Assembly: GCA_038222915.1 (NCBI GenBank)
Contig: JBBRHH010000250.1
Coordinates: forward strand, 1 to 8,509
Source of the DNA: JBBRHH01 sp038222915
Lineage (GTDB): Bacteria > Planctomycetota > Phycisphaerae > Tepidisphaerales > Tepidisphaeraceae
DNA: 8,509 bases
Reading direction: 5' to 3'
How positions within the stretch are numbered: the stretch's first letter is position 1; each line of letters opens with the position of its first letter. This document shows positions 1 through 6,695 of the stretch, one piece after another. Under the pieces are notes generated by a model, which was given only the letters and a program-made list of their open reading frames with translations, did no database searches and was not told the origin of the DNA. The position numbers were made by a program, and so were the translations under genes.

Positions 1-189
1 AACGGGGAGATTTACCGTCGGTTTGGGGAGATTCGAGGGAGGTTGGAGGCCCCCTTCGATACCGCTTTAGGGTCGGTTTTTCGACCGAAAAAAAACTTCC
101 CCTCAATCACAAACACAGGCCACACCAACACTTGAATTCCCTGCCCACCGTTTCAACCGGCCCAAACACATTTTTGCGCACATGTACGG
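1..189 (+). repeat. Composite 11-bp-array repeat, copy 1 (cut by window edge)
   Basis: Seven full 11-bp units run from 9 to 85 with a partial unit at 1-8. Examples are GATTTACCGTC (9-19), GGTTTGGGGAG (20-30) and GCTTTAGGGTC (64-74); TT recurs near the third position of most units. A 77-nt A- and C-rich spacer follows, then the core CAAACACATTTTTGCGCAC at 163-181. Next comes an imperfect hairpin with arms 176-181 and 184-189 and a 2-nt loop, with four of six pairs intact. The array is nearly identical, in inverted orientation, to that of copy 4 at 7121-7230. Copy 4 has further units on its outer side, so this copy probably continues beyond the left edge of the window. The role is unknown. Confidence 0.75.
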
Positions 190-310
190 CATCAATCCAC
201 ACGAAAACGGCCCGGCCTGGGTCCTTGGGGAAAGGTGCTTTGTTTCCCTCCGTCTCGACCACAGCGCCTCGGTCATTCTCCGCAAAACCGCCGACTTACC
301 CGCTCCGTCG

Positions 311-525
311 GTTTTATGTCGTTACGGGGTCAAAAACGGTCGGTTCCATGTCGGTTCAGGGTCGTTTGAGGTACGGTTTAGGGTCGGTTCTATGTCGCTT
401 TGGGGTCGGTTTTTTCGCCCCGTTTCAGTCGCGCTCCAAACATAAACATAACACAAATAACCACTTGCAGCTTCTACCTCGATTTTCACGCCGCCCAAAC
501 ACGTTTTTTGCGCGCACCTGTGCGC
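311..525 (+). repeat. Composite 11-bp-array repeat, copy 2
   Basis: About ten degenerate 11-bp units lie at 311-419, for example GTTCCATGTCG (343-353), GTTCAGGGTCG (354-364), GTTTAGGGTCG (376-386), GTTCTATGTCG (387-397) and GTTTTTTCGCC (409-419). One 10-bp unit interrupts the phase near 333-342. A 76-nt spacer follows, then the core CAAACACGTTTTTTGCGC from 496, which merges into a perfect hairpin (GCGCAC at 512-517, loop CT, GTGCGC at 520-525). Order, orientation and spacing match copy 1. It lies upstream of nuoF, pointing towards it, and could influence that operon. No promoter could be placed with confidence. Confidence 0.75.
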
Positions 526-835
526 CAAAAACCGACGGAAAAACCACCGCTGTCTCGTCCGCTGCCGGCCGCATTATTTGCTCGCGGCCTCTTCCCCTCT
601 GTCACTCCGTCGCTCCGTCCTTTCGTGGCGCTCCCTGTGTGCCTGCCTCGCAACTCCCAATCGCAGTCGCGTCAATTACTTCCGCGTTATATTGCCTCAA
701 AAAACCGCGGCACCCAACCGCCGCTGCCACGCAACGCCTCAAACATTGAAACACCCGCCCCGTGCTGCTAGTGTCATGAAGGAAAAACCAGAAACTAAAC
801 GCCAGGAACTAAGAACTAAAAGCCGAGAACCCAAG
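526..835. other. Gene-free leader region upstream of nuoF
   Basis: No convincing gene is present. The + strand is pyrimidine-rich up to about 720 and includes a weak 8-bp periodic stretch at 601-632 (GTCACTCC, GTCGCTCC, GTCCTTTC, GTGGCGCT). From about 791 to 820 there is an A-rich repetitive stretch with AAACTAAA, GGAACTAA and GAACTAAA, a style of sequence typical of intergenic repeats. The operon promoter probably lies in this stretch or within copy 2, but no convincing -35/-10 pair was found. Confidence 0.5.
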
Positions 836-2185
836 ATGGCCTTCACCGAACCCGTACTCCTCAAACGCATCCCCGACGACGTCTCCAAACGCCGCCTCTT
901 CTGGTACGACGACTACGTCGCCACCGGCGGCTATGAGTCGCTCAAAAAAGCGCTCAACATGAAGCCCGACGAAATCATCAAGACCGTCAGCGAATCCGGC
1001 CTCCGTGGCCGCGGCGGCGCAGGCTTCTCAGCCGGTCAGAAATGGGCCTTCATCCCCAAGGAGAAAAAAGGCCCCCACTACATGGCCATCAACGCCGATG
1101 AATCCGAGCCCGGCACCTTCAAAGACCGTTACCTGATCGACTACGACCCCCACCTGATGCTCGAAGGCATTGCCATCTCCTGCCTCGCCACCCAGTGCGA
1201 CATCGCCTACATCTTCATCCGCGGCGAGTACCACCGCCAATTCCACGTCATCGAACGCGCCATCAAGGAAGCCTACGACAAGGGCATCTTCGGCCAGCAG
1301 GGAATGCTCGGCAGCAACTACAAACTCGAGTGCTATGTCCACAAAGGCGCAGGCGCCTACATCTGCGGCGAAGAGACTGGCCTGCTCGAAGCCCTCGAAG
1401 GCAAGCGCGGCTGGCCGCGCAACAAGCCCCCCTTCCCCGCCATCGCCGGCGCATTCGCCAAGCCCACCGTCATCAACAACGTCGAAACCCTCTGCTGCGT
1501 CCCCCCCATCATCGAAAAAGGCCCGGCCTGGTTCAAAACCATGGGCACCCCCTCCAGCCCCGGCCCAAAGCTCTACGGCATGTCCGGCCACGTCAACAAG
1601 CCCGGTGTCTACGAACACGAACTGGGCATCACCCTCGACTACGCCATCAACGAACTCGCCGGCGGCATGAAGGGCGGCAAGTACAAAGCCGCCATCTGTG
1701 GCGGCATTTCCATGGGCGTCCTCGGCACCGATCAGCTCGACATCAAGCTCGACTTCGACGACGTCCGCTTCCGCGGCGGCTGTCTCGGCCTAGGCACCGC
1801 CGGCATGATCGTCATGAACGAGCACACCGACATGGTCAAGGCCCTGCGCAACTGCGTCCGCTTCTACGCCCACGAATCCTGCGGCCAGTGCACCCCCTGC
1901 CGCGAAGGCAGCGCCTGGATGCGCAAGATCCTCGACCGCGTAGTAGACGGCGGCGGCCGCGAGCGCGACATCGAAATGCTTCTGGAGCTCGAAAAAACCA
2001 TGGGCATCATGCCTGGCACCACCATCTGCGGCCTCGCCGACGGTACCGCCTGGGCCACCCGCACCTTCGTCAACAAGTTCTACGACGAATTCGCCGCCGC
2101 CTGCCCAACCGAACCCGTGGTTCCACTGACAATCCGCCGCGGCCGGCAAAACATCACAACGCCAATGGGGTCCAACACGCGATAA
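836..2185 (+). CDS. nuoF: NADH-quinone oxidoreductase subunit F (NuoF, 51 kDa flavoprotein)
   Basis: NuoF is the peripheral-arm subunit of respiratory complex I that takes hydride from NADH to FMN and passes electrons to a [4Fe-4S] cluster (N3). The 449-residue product is normal for the family. The glycine-rich nucleotide loop GLRGRGGAGF is at residues 55-64. The FMN-binding segment NADESEPGTFKDR is at 86-98. GAYICGEETGLLEALEGKRG is at 173-192, and NNVETL at 214-219. The cluster ligands are SCGQCTPC (Cys349, 352, 355) and Cys398 in TTICG. The ATG at 836 was chosen because conserved NuoF-like sequence begins soon after it. An in-frame ATG at 776 would add 20 residues encoded by the A-rich repeat. 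Neither start has a clear Shine-Dalgarno. Codons are strongly C-ending. nuoE and nuoG are not adjacent; deoC follows after 9 nt. A related flavoprotein subunit of a bidirectional hydrogenase or formate dehydrogenase (HoxF/FdsB type) is possible, but the length and single-domain layout favour NuoF. Confidence 0.93.
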   Translation: MAFTEPVLLKRIPDDVSKRRLFWYDDYVATGGYESLKKALNMKPDEIIKTVSESGLRGRGGAGFSAGQKWAFIPKEKKGPHYMAINADESEPGTFKDRYLIDYDPHLMLEGIAISCLATQCDIAYIFIRGEYHRQFHVIERAIKEAYDKGIFGQQGMLGSNYKLECYVHKGAGAYICGEETGLLEALEGKRGWPRNKPPFPAIAGAFAKPTVINNVETLCCVPPIIEKGPAWFKTMGTPSSPGPKLYGMSGHVNKPGVYEHELGITLDYAINELAGGMKGGKYKAAICGGISMGVLGTDQLDIKLDFDDVRFRGGCLGLGTAGMIVMNEHTDMVKALRNCVRFYAHESCGQCTPCREGSAWMRKILDRVVDGGGRERDIEMLLELEKTMGIMPGTTICGLADGTAWATRTFVNKFYDEFAAACPTEPVVPLTIRRGRQNITTPMGSNTR

Positions 2186-2194
2186 GGGGGCAGT

Positions 2195-2899
2195 ATGACC
2201 CCAACCGAACTCGCCGCCCGAATCGAACATACCATCCTTGCGCCCGAAGCGCCGTGGCCGGCGGTCGAGCGTATCGCGGCCGAAGCAAGCGCCAACGGCT
2301 TCGCAGCCGTCTGCATAGCCCCGGTGTGGGTCAGCCGCGTAGCGCGGCTGGTGCGATCGGGTGTCGCAACGTGCACGGTCGTTGGGTTTCCCCATGGAGC
2401 GAACAAGCCAACGTTGAAGGCCATTGAGGCTACCAGCGTGATCAAGGACGGCGCCGATCAGATCGACGTTGTTGCGCATCTGCCGAATCTGATCTGCGCA
2501 GATGTGGATGCGGCCCGGGCTGAGCTGATGGAGATTGTCCGGGCGGCGCGGGCTACGCGGCGGGATGTTGTGGTCAAAGTGATTGTGGAGTCGGCGCTAC
2601 TGTTGTCGTCGGGAGCGGAACGCGGTGAAGAATTGATCGCGGCCGCTTGCCGTGCGGTGCGGGAGAGTGGCTGCGACTACATCAAGACCAGCACCGGGTT
2701 TCACCCGGCCGGCGGGGCGAGTGTCGACGCGGTGCGGCTGATGAAGAAGTATGGTGAGGGATTGATGATCAAAGCGGCCGGCGGGATCCGCGACCTGGCG
2801 ACGGCCGCTGCGATGCTGGAGGCCGGGGCGGATCGGCTTGGGATGAGCGCTTCTTTGCGAATCATGGATGAGCTGAGACTGTCTGAAACAGGAACTTGA
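2195..2899 (+). CDS. deoC: Deoxyribose-phosphate aldolase
   Basis: DeoC cleaves 2-deoxy-D-ribose-5-phosphate to glyceraldehyde-3-phosphate and acetaldehyde through a lysine Schiff base, in cytosolic deoxynucleoside catabolism. The 234-residue product matches the short bacterial class. An IEHT segment at residues 10-13 corresponds to the usual DHT start of the barrel. GFPHG is at 64-68. GADQIDVV (86-93) supplies the catalytic Asp91. KVIVES starts at Lys128. The Schiff-base lysine is Lys164 in DYIKTSTGF, and Lys193 in MIKAAGGIRD is the second active-site lysine. The ATG at 2195 has a good ribosome site, AAGGGGG at 2184-2190, which overlaps the nuoF stop codon and implies translational coupling. 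The next gene starts 1 nt after the stop. Codon use shifts from C-ending near the start to G/T-ending further on, unlike nuoF. No other deo genes are visible. Confidence 0.93.
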   Translation: MTPTELAARIEHTILAPEAPWPAVERIAAEASANGFAAVCIAPVWVSRVARLVRSGVATCTVVGFPHGANKPTLKAIEATSVIKDGADQIDVVAHLPNLICADVDAARAELMEIVRAARATRRDVVVKVIVESALLLSSGAERGEELIAAACRAVRESGCDYIKTSTGFHPAGGASVDAVRLMKKYGEGLMIKAAGGIRDLATAAAMLEAGADRLGMSASLRIMDELRLSETGT

Positions 2900-2900
2900 G

Positions 2901-3698
2901 ATGAACAAAAGTCGATTCAGCGTGATGTTGTGCGCGATCGCCGCCCTCCTTCTGTTTAGCGGTTGCGCTCCGGCTCCGAAGCCAGCGCCCGTGCCGGCTC
3001 CGGCCGTGCTGACGCCGCCGCCTGAACCCTACCTGATTCACCTGCCGGGCATTGCCGGCCCGGTCTGGTGTGACAAGGCGTTTGTGAAAGGTCTGTCGGA
3101 AGGCGGCGTTCACGCCGACATGCACATCTACGACTGGACCTGCGAAGACGGCGGCATCCACGTGCTCTGGGCCACCGAGCGCAATCACGAACAGGCGAAG
3201 TTTATTGCTGACAAGATCACCGAGAAGTATCACAAGGATCCGCGCACAGCGATCTATCTCACTTGCCACAGCGGCGGAGTGGGGGTGGCGGTGTGGGCGC
3301 TGGAGTTGCTGCCGGCGGATGTGAAGGTGCAGGGGCTGATGATGCTGGCACCGGCAATTTCGCCCAACTACGATCTGACCAGGGCGCTCAGTCATGTGGT
3401 TGGCCATGCGTTTTGCTTCTGCAGCCCCAATGATGGCCTGGTCCTGGGGTTTGGGACGAAACTGTTTGGAAATATTGATGGGGTGCGCGGCGAAGGGGCG
3501 GGGAAGGTTGGGTTTACCCCGCCGGCCAATGCCGATCAACTCCAATATGCCAAGCTTACGACTCAGCCGTACAACGCGGACTGGCTGGAAAAGTATGGGT
3601 ATGGCGGTGACCACATGGGGCTTCTTGGCCGGGCGTTTGCTCGCGAGTACATTGCGCCGCTGATGATCGGCGCACCGGCGGCCGTTGCTGCGCAGTAA
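2901..3698 (+). CDS. Putative lipoprotein with alpha/beta-hydrolase-like fold
   Basis: The 265-residue product begins with a lipoprotein signal peptide: a basic N-terminus (MNKSR), a hydrophobic stretch at about 8-19, and the lipobox LFSGC with Cys22 as the lipidated residue. A Pro/Ala-rich linker follows (23-42). The remainder looks like an alpha/beta hydrolase. HLPGIAG (47-53) could form the oxyanion region. CHSGG (122-126) is a nucleophile elbow with Ser124, although Cys replaces the usual first Gly. Asp178 in SPNDG and His238 in GGDHMG stand at the expected positions for the acid and base. An envelope-anchored esterase, lipase or peptidase-like enzyme is plausible, but no substrate can be named. 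It starts 1 nt after the deoC stop; AGGA at 2890-2893 is a possible ribosome site inside deoC. The close spacing suggests co-transcription rather than a shared pathway. Confidence 0.75.
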   Translation: MNKSRFSVMLCAIAALLLFSGCAPAPKPAPVPAPAVLTPPPEPYLIHLPGIAGPVWCDKAFVKGLSEGGVHADMHIYDWTCEDGGIHVLWATERNHEQAKFIADKITEKYHKDPRTAIYLTCHSGGVGVAVWALELLPADVKVQGLMMLAPAISPNYDLTRALSHVVGHAFCFCSPNDGLVLGFGTKLFGNIDGVRGEGAGKVGFTPPANADQLQYAKLTTQPYNADWLEKYGYGGDHMGLLGRAFAREYIAPLMIGAPAAVAAQ

Positions 3699-3708
3699 TG
3701 GAATTACA

Positions 3709-3918
3709 ATGAAACCCACTGTAACACCTGATTTTGCGGCCCCCGATCCTGGACCTGCTCCCGCGGATCTCGTGCGACACCGCACCTGGCCACGCTGGCA
3801 GACTGCTGTTGCTTATATTGTGTTGGCCGTGCTTTCGATCCTTTCCATCTGGTATGTCGATCACAAAGTTCATACTCCCGAGGCTCGGGCGGCCCGAGTC
3901 ATGTCTGATTCCCACTGA
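3709..3918 (+). CDS. Small single-pass membrane protein, unknown function
   Basis: This 69-residue protein has a Pro/Asp-rich N-terminus (1-20), a short basic stretch with Arg23, Arg25 and Arg29, one transmembrane helix at about 31-50 (TAVAYIVLAVLSILSIWYV) and a short polar C-terminal tail. No family is recognised. The ATG at 3709 was preferred over an in-frame TTG at 3685, which would overlap the preceding gene. The ATG has a GGA at 3700-3702 six bases upstream. It lies 10 nt after the lipoprotein gene and is probably the last gene of the operon. Its stop is 4 nt from the stop of the convergent nagB-like gene. Basic residues before the helix favour an N-in, C-out topology. Confidence 0.65.
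   Translation: MKPTVTPDFAAPDPGPAPADLVRHRTWPRWQTAVAYIVLAVLSILSIWYVDHKVHTPEARAARVMSDSH
3877..3898. other. Alternating hairpin near operon 3' end
   Basis: CCCGAG (3877-3882), CTCGGG (3884-3889) and CCCGAG (3893-3898) lie in a row, so the middle arm can pair with either neighbour. It sits inside the last codons of the small membrane protein gene, where the two convergent operons meet. No T-run follows on either strand, so a standard intrinsic terminator is not supported. It could still pause transcription or protect 3' ends. Confidence 0.4.
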
Positions 3919-3922
3919 CTAT

Positions 3923-5857
3923 TTATCCTCTCCATCGCACGAATCCTTCGATCGCCTCGTACTCTGATAATCCAAGTTTGTCGTAGAGGACTGCTGTGTT
4001 TCGGTTGCGGTCTTCGGCTCTTTGCCAGAATTCTCTGGGGTCGCTGGGGCCGGGGAAGAGGGCTCGGTCTTTCTGGGATTCGTGTTTAAAGATGGCCATG
4101 CGCTTGCGCATCAGTTCGTCGGGGCTGATGGGGACGGCCATCTCGATTTCTTCGACGCCCCATTCCTGCCATGCGCCGCGATAGAGCCAGAGAATGCATT
4201 GCTTGGCCCACACCTGATCTTGGAGACGTTTGATGGCCGCGAAGACGGCGGCGAGACAAACGCGGTGTGTGCCGTGCGGATCGGAAAGATCGCCGGCGGC
4301 GTAGACCTGGTGGGGCTTTACCTTCTGGAGGAGATCGACGGTGAGTTGTATGTCTTCTTCGCCAAGGGGTTTCTTTCGGACGCGGCCGGTCTCGTAGAAC
4401 GGGAGGTCCATGAAATGGATATTTTCCCCGAGGACGCCCGAGTAGCGGGCGGCGGCGCGGGCTTCGGTGCGGCGGATCAACCCTTTGACCTGCTGGAGCT
4501 CGCGGCTATCGACTTCGCCTGGCTTTTTGCGGCGCATGAACTGTTCGATCTGTTCCTCGATGCGGTGCGCGACGGCGTCGCCGGGGAGGGCGAAGGCGCG
4601 GCAATACTCGGCCACGAAATCGACGTGTCTTCGTGCGCCTTCGTCGAAGACCGCGATGTTGCCGGAGGTTTGATAGGCGACGTGGACTTCGTGGCCCTGC
4701 TCGCAAAGGCGGATGAGCGTCCCGCCCATGGAGATAACGTCGTCGTCGGGGTGGGGGCTGAAGACGACGACGCGCTTGGGGAAGGCGTCGGCGCCTTTGT
4801 GCTCGACATCTTCCTTGCGGCGGCCCCGATCGCCGGACTTGCCGCCGGGCCAGCCGGTGATGGTGGCCTGCATGCGGCGGAAGACGTCGATGTTGATGTC
4901 GTAGGCGCGGCCGTGGGCGCTTAAGAGTTCCTGCAGGCCGTGCTCGTTGTAGTCTTCGTCGGTCAGTTTCAAAAGCGGCTTCTTGACCTGCAGAGCGAGC
5001 CAGATGGCGGCCTTGCGGACGAGCTTTGCGTCCCAGTTGATCGCGTTGCTGTCGGAACCGTGTTCGATGAGCCACGGGGTTTTGAAGCGGGTGAGCTCGG
5101 AGGCGGCGGCGTCGTCGAGCATGAAGCGCGCGGCCGGGTGTTGCTGGAGATAGCTGGCGGCGACGGAGGAGGAGATTTCGCCTTCGACAGCACGGCGCAC
5201 GATGGCGGCCTTGTGTTCGCCGAAGGCGATGAGCACCACTTTGCGGGCGGCGAGGATTGTGCCGACGCCCATGGTGATGGCTTTGCGGGGGACATTCCAT
5301 TCGCCGAAAAAGTCGCTGGCGGCGTCCATGCGGGTGACGCGGTCGAGGGTGATAAGGCGGGTGCGGCTGTCGCGCGGGGAGCCGGGCTCGTTGAAGCCGA
5401 CGTGGCCGGTGCGGCCGATGCCGAGGATCTGAAGATCGATGCCGCCGGCCTCGCGGATCTTGCGCTCGTAGTCGGCACAGAACCCGGCGACGGCGTCGCG
5501 CTCGAGGGTGCCGTCGGGGATGTTGATGTTTTCCGGGAGCACATCGACGTGATCGAAGAGATGCTCGCGCATGAAGCGGCGGTAGCTTTGCAGCTCATCG
5601 GGGCCCATTGGCCAGTATTCGTCGAGGTTGAAGGTGATGACGTTTTTGAAGGAGAGTTTTTCCTGGTTGTGGAAGCGGATGAGCTCTTCGTAGACGGAGA
5701 CGGGCGTGGAGCCGGTGGCGAGGCCGAGCACGGCCTTTTCGTTGCGGGCGGCCTTGTCACGGATGATCTGGACGATTTCGCGCGCGATGGCGGCGCTGGC
5801 CTCGGAACTGGAGGAGAAGACGTTGACGGGGATTTTTTCCTGGGATGCGGTGGTCAT
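3923..5857 (-). CDS. nagB: Glucosamine-6-phosphate deaminase fused to PIG-L/LmbE-type de-N-acetylase domain
   Basis: NagB converts glucosamine-6-phosphate to fructose-6-phosphate and ammonia. The 644-residue product is more than twice the E. coli NagB length (266). Residues 1-265 are the deaminase: ATGSTP phosphate loop (47-52), Asp79 in NLDEYW, and GIGRTGHVGFNEPGS (146-160) with His152 and Glu157. A helical extension follows to about 335, then a charged linker (336-361). Residues 362-600 form a PIG-L/LmbE domain with SPHPDDD (367-373) and SDPHGTHR (525-532), giving a likely metal set of His369, Asp372 and His531. At the position of E. coli Asp141 there is Thr150. Long NagB proteins with an added PIG-L domain are known in Bacteroidetes and PVC bacteria. 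The fusion suggests deacetylation and deamination of an N-acetylated amino sugar in one protein, but this is inference. No Shine-Dalgarno is evident before the ATG. It converges on the nuoF operon. Confidence 0.9.
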   Translation of the reverse strand: MTTASQEKIPVNVFSSSSEASAAIAREIVQIIRDKAARNEKAVLGLATGSTPVSVYEELIRFHNQEKLSFKNVITFNLDEYWPMGPDELQSYRRFMREHLFDHVDVLPENINIPDGTLERDAVAGFCADYERKIREAGGIDLQILGIGRTGHVGFNEPGSPRDSRTRLITLDRVTRMDAASDFFGEWNVPRKAITMGVGTILAARKVVLIAFGEHKAAIVRRAVEGEISSSVAASYLQQHPAARFMLDDAAASELTRFKTPWLIEHGSDSNAINWDAKLVRKAAIWLALQVKKPLLKLTDEDYNEHGLQELLSAHGRAYDINIDVFRRMQATITGWPGGKSGDRGRRKEDVEHKGADAFPKRVVVFSPHPDDDVISMGGTLIRLCEQGHEVHVAYQTSGNIAVFDEGARRHVDFVAEYCRAFALPGDAVAHRIEEQIEQFMRRKKPGEVDSRELQQVKGLIRRTEARAAARYSGVLGENIHFMDLPFYETGRVRKKPLGEEDIQLTVDLLQKVKPHQVYAAGDLSDPHGTHRVCLAAVFAAIKRLQDQVWAKQCILWLYRGAWQEWGVEEIEMAVPISPDELMRKRMAIFKHESQKDRALFPGPSDPREFWQRAEDRNRNTAVLYDKLGLSEYEAIEGFVRWRG

Positions 5858-6124
5858 GGCGTCAATTTTTACCAGTTGGCAGGCTGGGACAAAAGCCGCA
5901 CGGGAGAATCTTGCGGGTTTGCTGCCGGCTCTTCGTTGCCGAAACTCTGCGTATTTCCTTCCAATACTTCATCGTTTTGTCGCCTCGATCCAGCAACACA
6001 TCTACTGCGCGGGACTTTCGTGACGGGCTGCAATGGGAACACTCGTCGGCGTTCGTTGTTTTGGTTCTTAGTAGCAGGGGTGCGTTGAGGCACGGGTTTA
6101 TGGGGTAATAGCGACGTCGTTTTT
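5858..6124. other. Upstream region of the nagB-like gene
   Basis: This 267-bp stretch separates composite repeat copy 3 from the start of the deaminase gene and probably holds its promoter and leader on the - strand. No gene, strong hairpin, operator or convincing promoter hexamer pair was found. Open frames exist on both strands, but they do not resemble known proteins. Confidence 0.4.
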
Positions 6125-6348
6125 GTGCGCGCATTTGCGCAAAATCGTGTTGCGTGTCGATTTGCGGGGTGCCAATTTTCACAAATGCTTGTTTGGTACA
6201 TGGTTGGGACGAGCGAGGGGTGGCGCCCGGTCGTTTAAAACCGACACAGAACCGACACAAAATGAACACACAACCGACACATAACCGACCATAAACCAAC
6301 ACACAACCAGCACGTAACCGGCGCATAATCGACACACAAGCGACGAGC
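6125..6348 (-). repeat. Composite 11-bp-array repeat, copy 3
   Basis: Ten units of about 11 bp fill 6239-6348. Written on the + strand they include AACCGACACAG (6239-6249), AACCGACACAA (6250-6260), AACCGACACAT (6272-6282), AACCAGCACGT (6305-6315) and AATCGACACAC (6327-6337), with one 10-bp unit at 6283-6292. Read on the - strand these become the GTCGGTT-type units of copy 2. An 86-nt spacer leads to a diverged core (CAACACGATTTTGCGC, - strand, starting at 6152). A hairpin follows with GCGCA at 6129-6133, loop TT and TGCGC at 6136-6140. It points towards the nagB-like gene. This is the most diverged copy. Confidence 0.7.
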
Positions 6349-6660
6349 ACTTTAAATGCGGATTTCTGAATGCAGAAGGCAGAATGGCGCAGGGAATTGC
6401 GCGGTTTGGGGAGGGGCCTAAGCAGTGGTGTGTCAGTGCTATTCGGATGGTCAGTTCGGGCGGTGATTACTCGCATCGCTGTTCCCTCCTGCGCGTGAGA
6501 CGGTCGAAGTTGCTAAACCTAACATTATGCTATCTCGCCATGATGCGTTGTCAATGAAATTATCCGCAATTCTTCGTGGCTCATGGCAGTTTGAATAGAC
6601 GTAGTTTCGAGTCCCTGGTTTGGACAGAATCGCATTTGCAGGGCAAATGCTGAAATGCTT
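6349..6660. other. Gene-free stretch, nothing recognised
   Basis: No credible coding frame, RNA gene or repeat was identified here. The GC content is visibly lower around 6500-6640 than in the genes to the left, for example near 6515-6570, where TA- and AT-rich segments occur. This may be decayed or acquired sequence. Confidence 0.35.
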
Positions 6661-6687
6661 GCCGCCAAGACGCCGAGAGCGCCAAGG
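6661..6687 (+). repeat. 9-bp degenerate repeat (GCCAAG type)
   Basis: Three units of about 9 bp, each close to CGCCAAGA, lie in a row: CCGCCAAGA, CGCCGAGAG, CGCCAAGG. This style of short repeat is familiar from intergenic DNA of many environmental bacteria (from memory, not searched). A related-looking stretch, CACAAAGGCGCAATGGCGC, lies at 7302-7320. Confidence 0.5.
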
Positions 6688-6695
6688 AAGAGAAT

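Noticed and set aside
311..419. CRISPR array
   Set aside because: The units are 11 bp, directly adjacent and degenerate, with no unique spacers between longer repeats, and no cas genes are present.
132..749. 205-codon + strand open frame
   Set aside because: It runs through composite copies 1 and 2 and the pyrimidine-rich leader, with a TTG start and no ribosome site. The part of interest is reported as a possible frame inside the repeats instead of as a gene.
1028..1618. 196-codon - strand frame opposite nuoF
   Set aside because: It is antisense to a gene with clear NuoF motifs, and its Gly/Val/Asp-rich product is typical of a shadow.
4940..6088. 382-codon + strand open frame opposite the nagB-like gene
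   Set aside because: It is the antisense shadow of a clearly recognised enzyme; long antisense frames are expected in GC-rich coding DNA.
5862..6476. 204-codon - strand frame upstream of the nagB-like gene
   Set aside because: It covers composite copy 3, and its 11-residue periodic peptide (CVGF, CRFCVGF) is the translation of the 11-bp array. No ribosome site or known domain was seen.
6590..6625. tRNA-like TTTCGAGTCCC motif
   Set aside because: The flanking bases do not form a T-arm stem, and no acceptor, D or anticodon arms can be placed.
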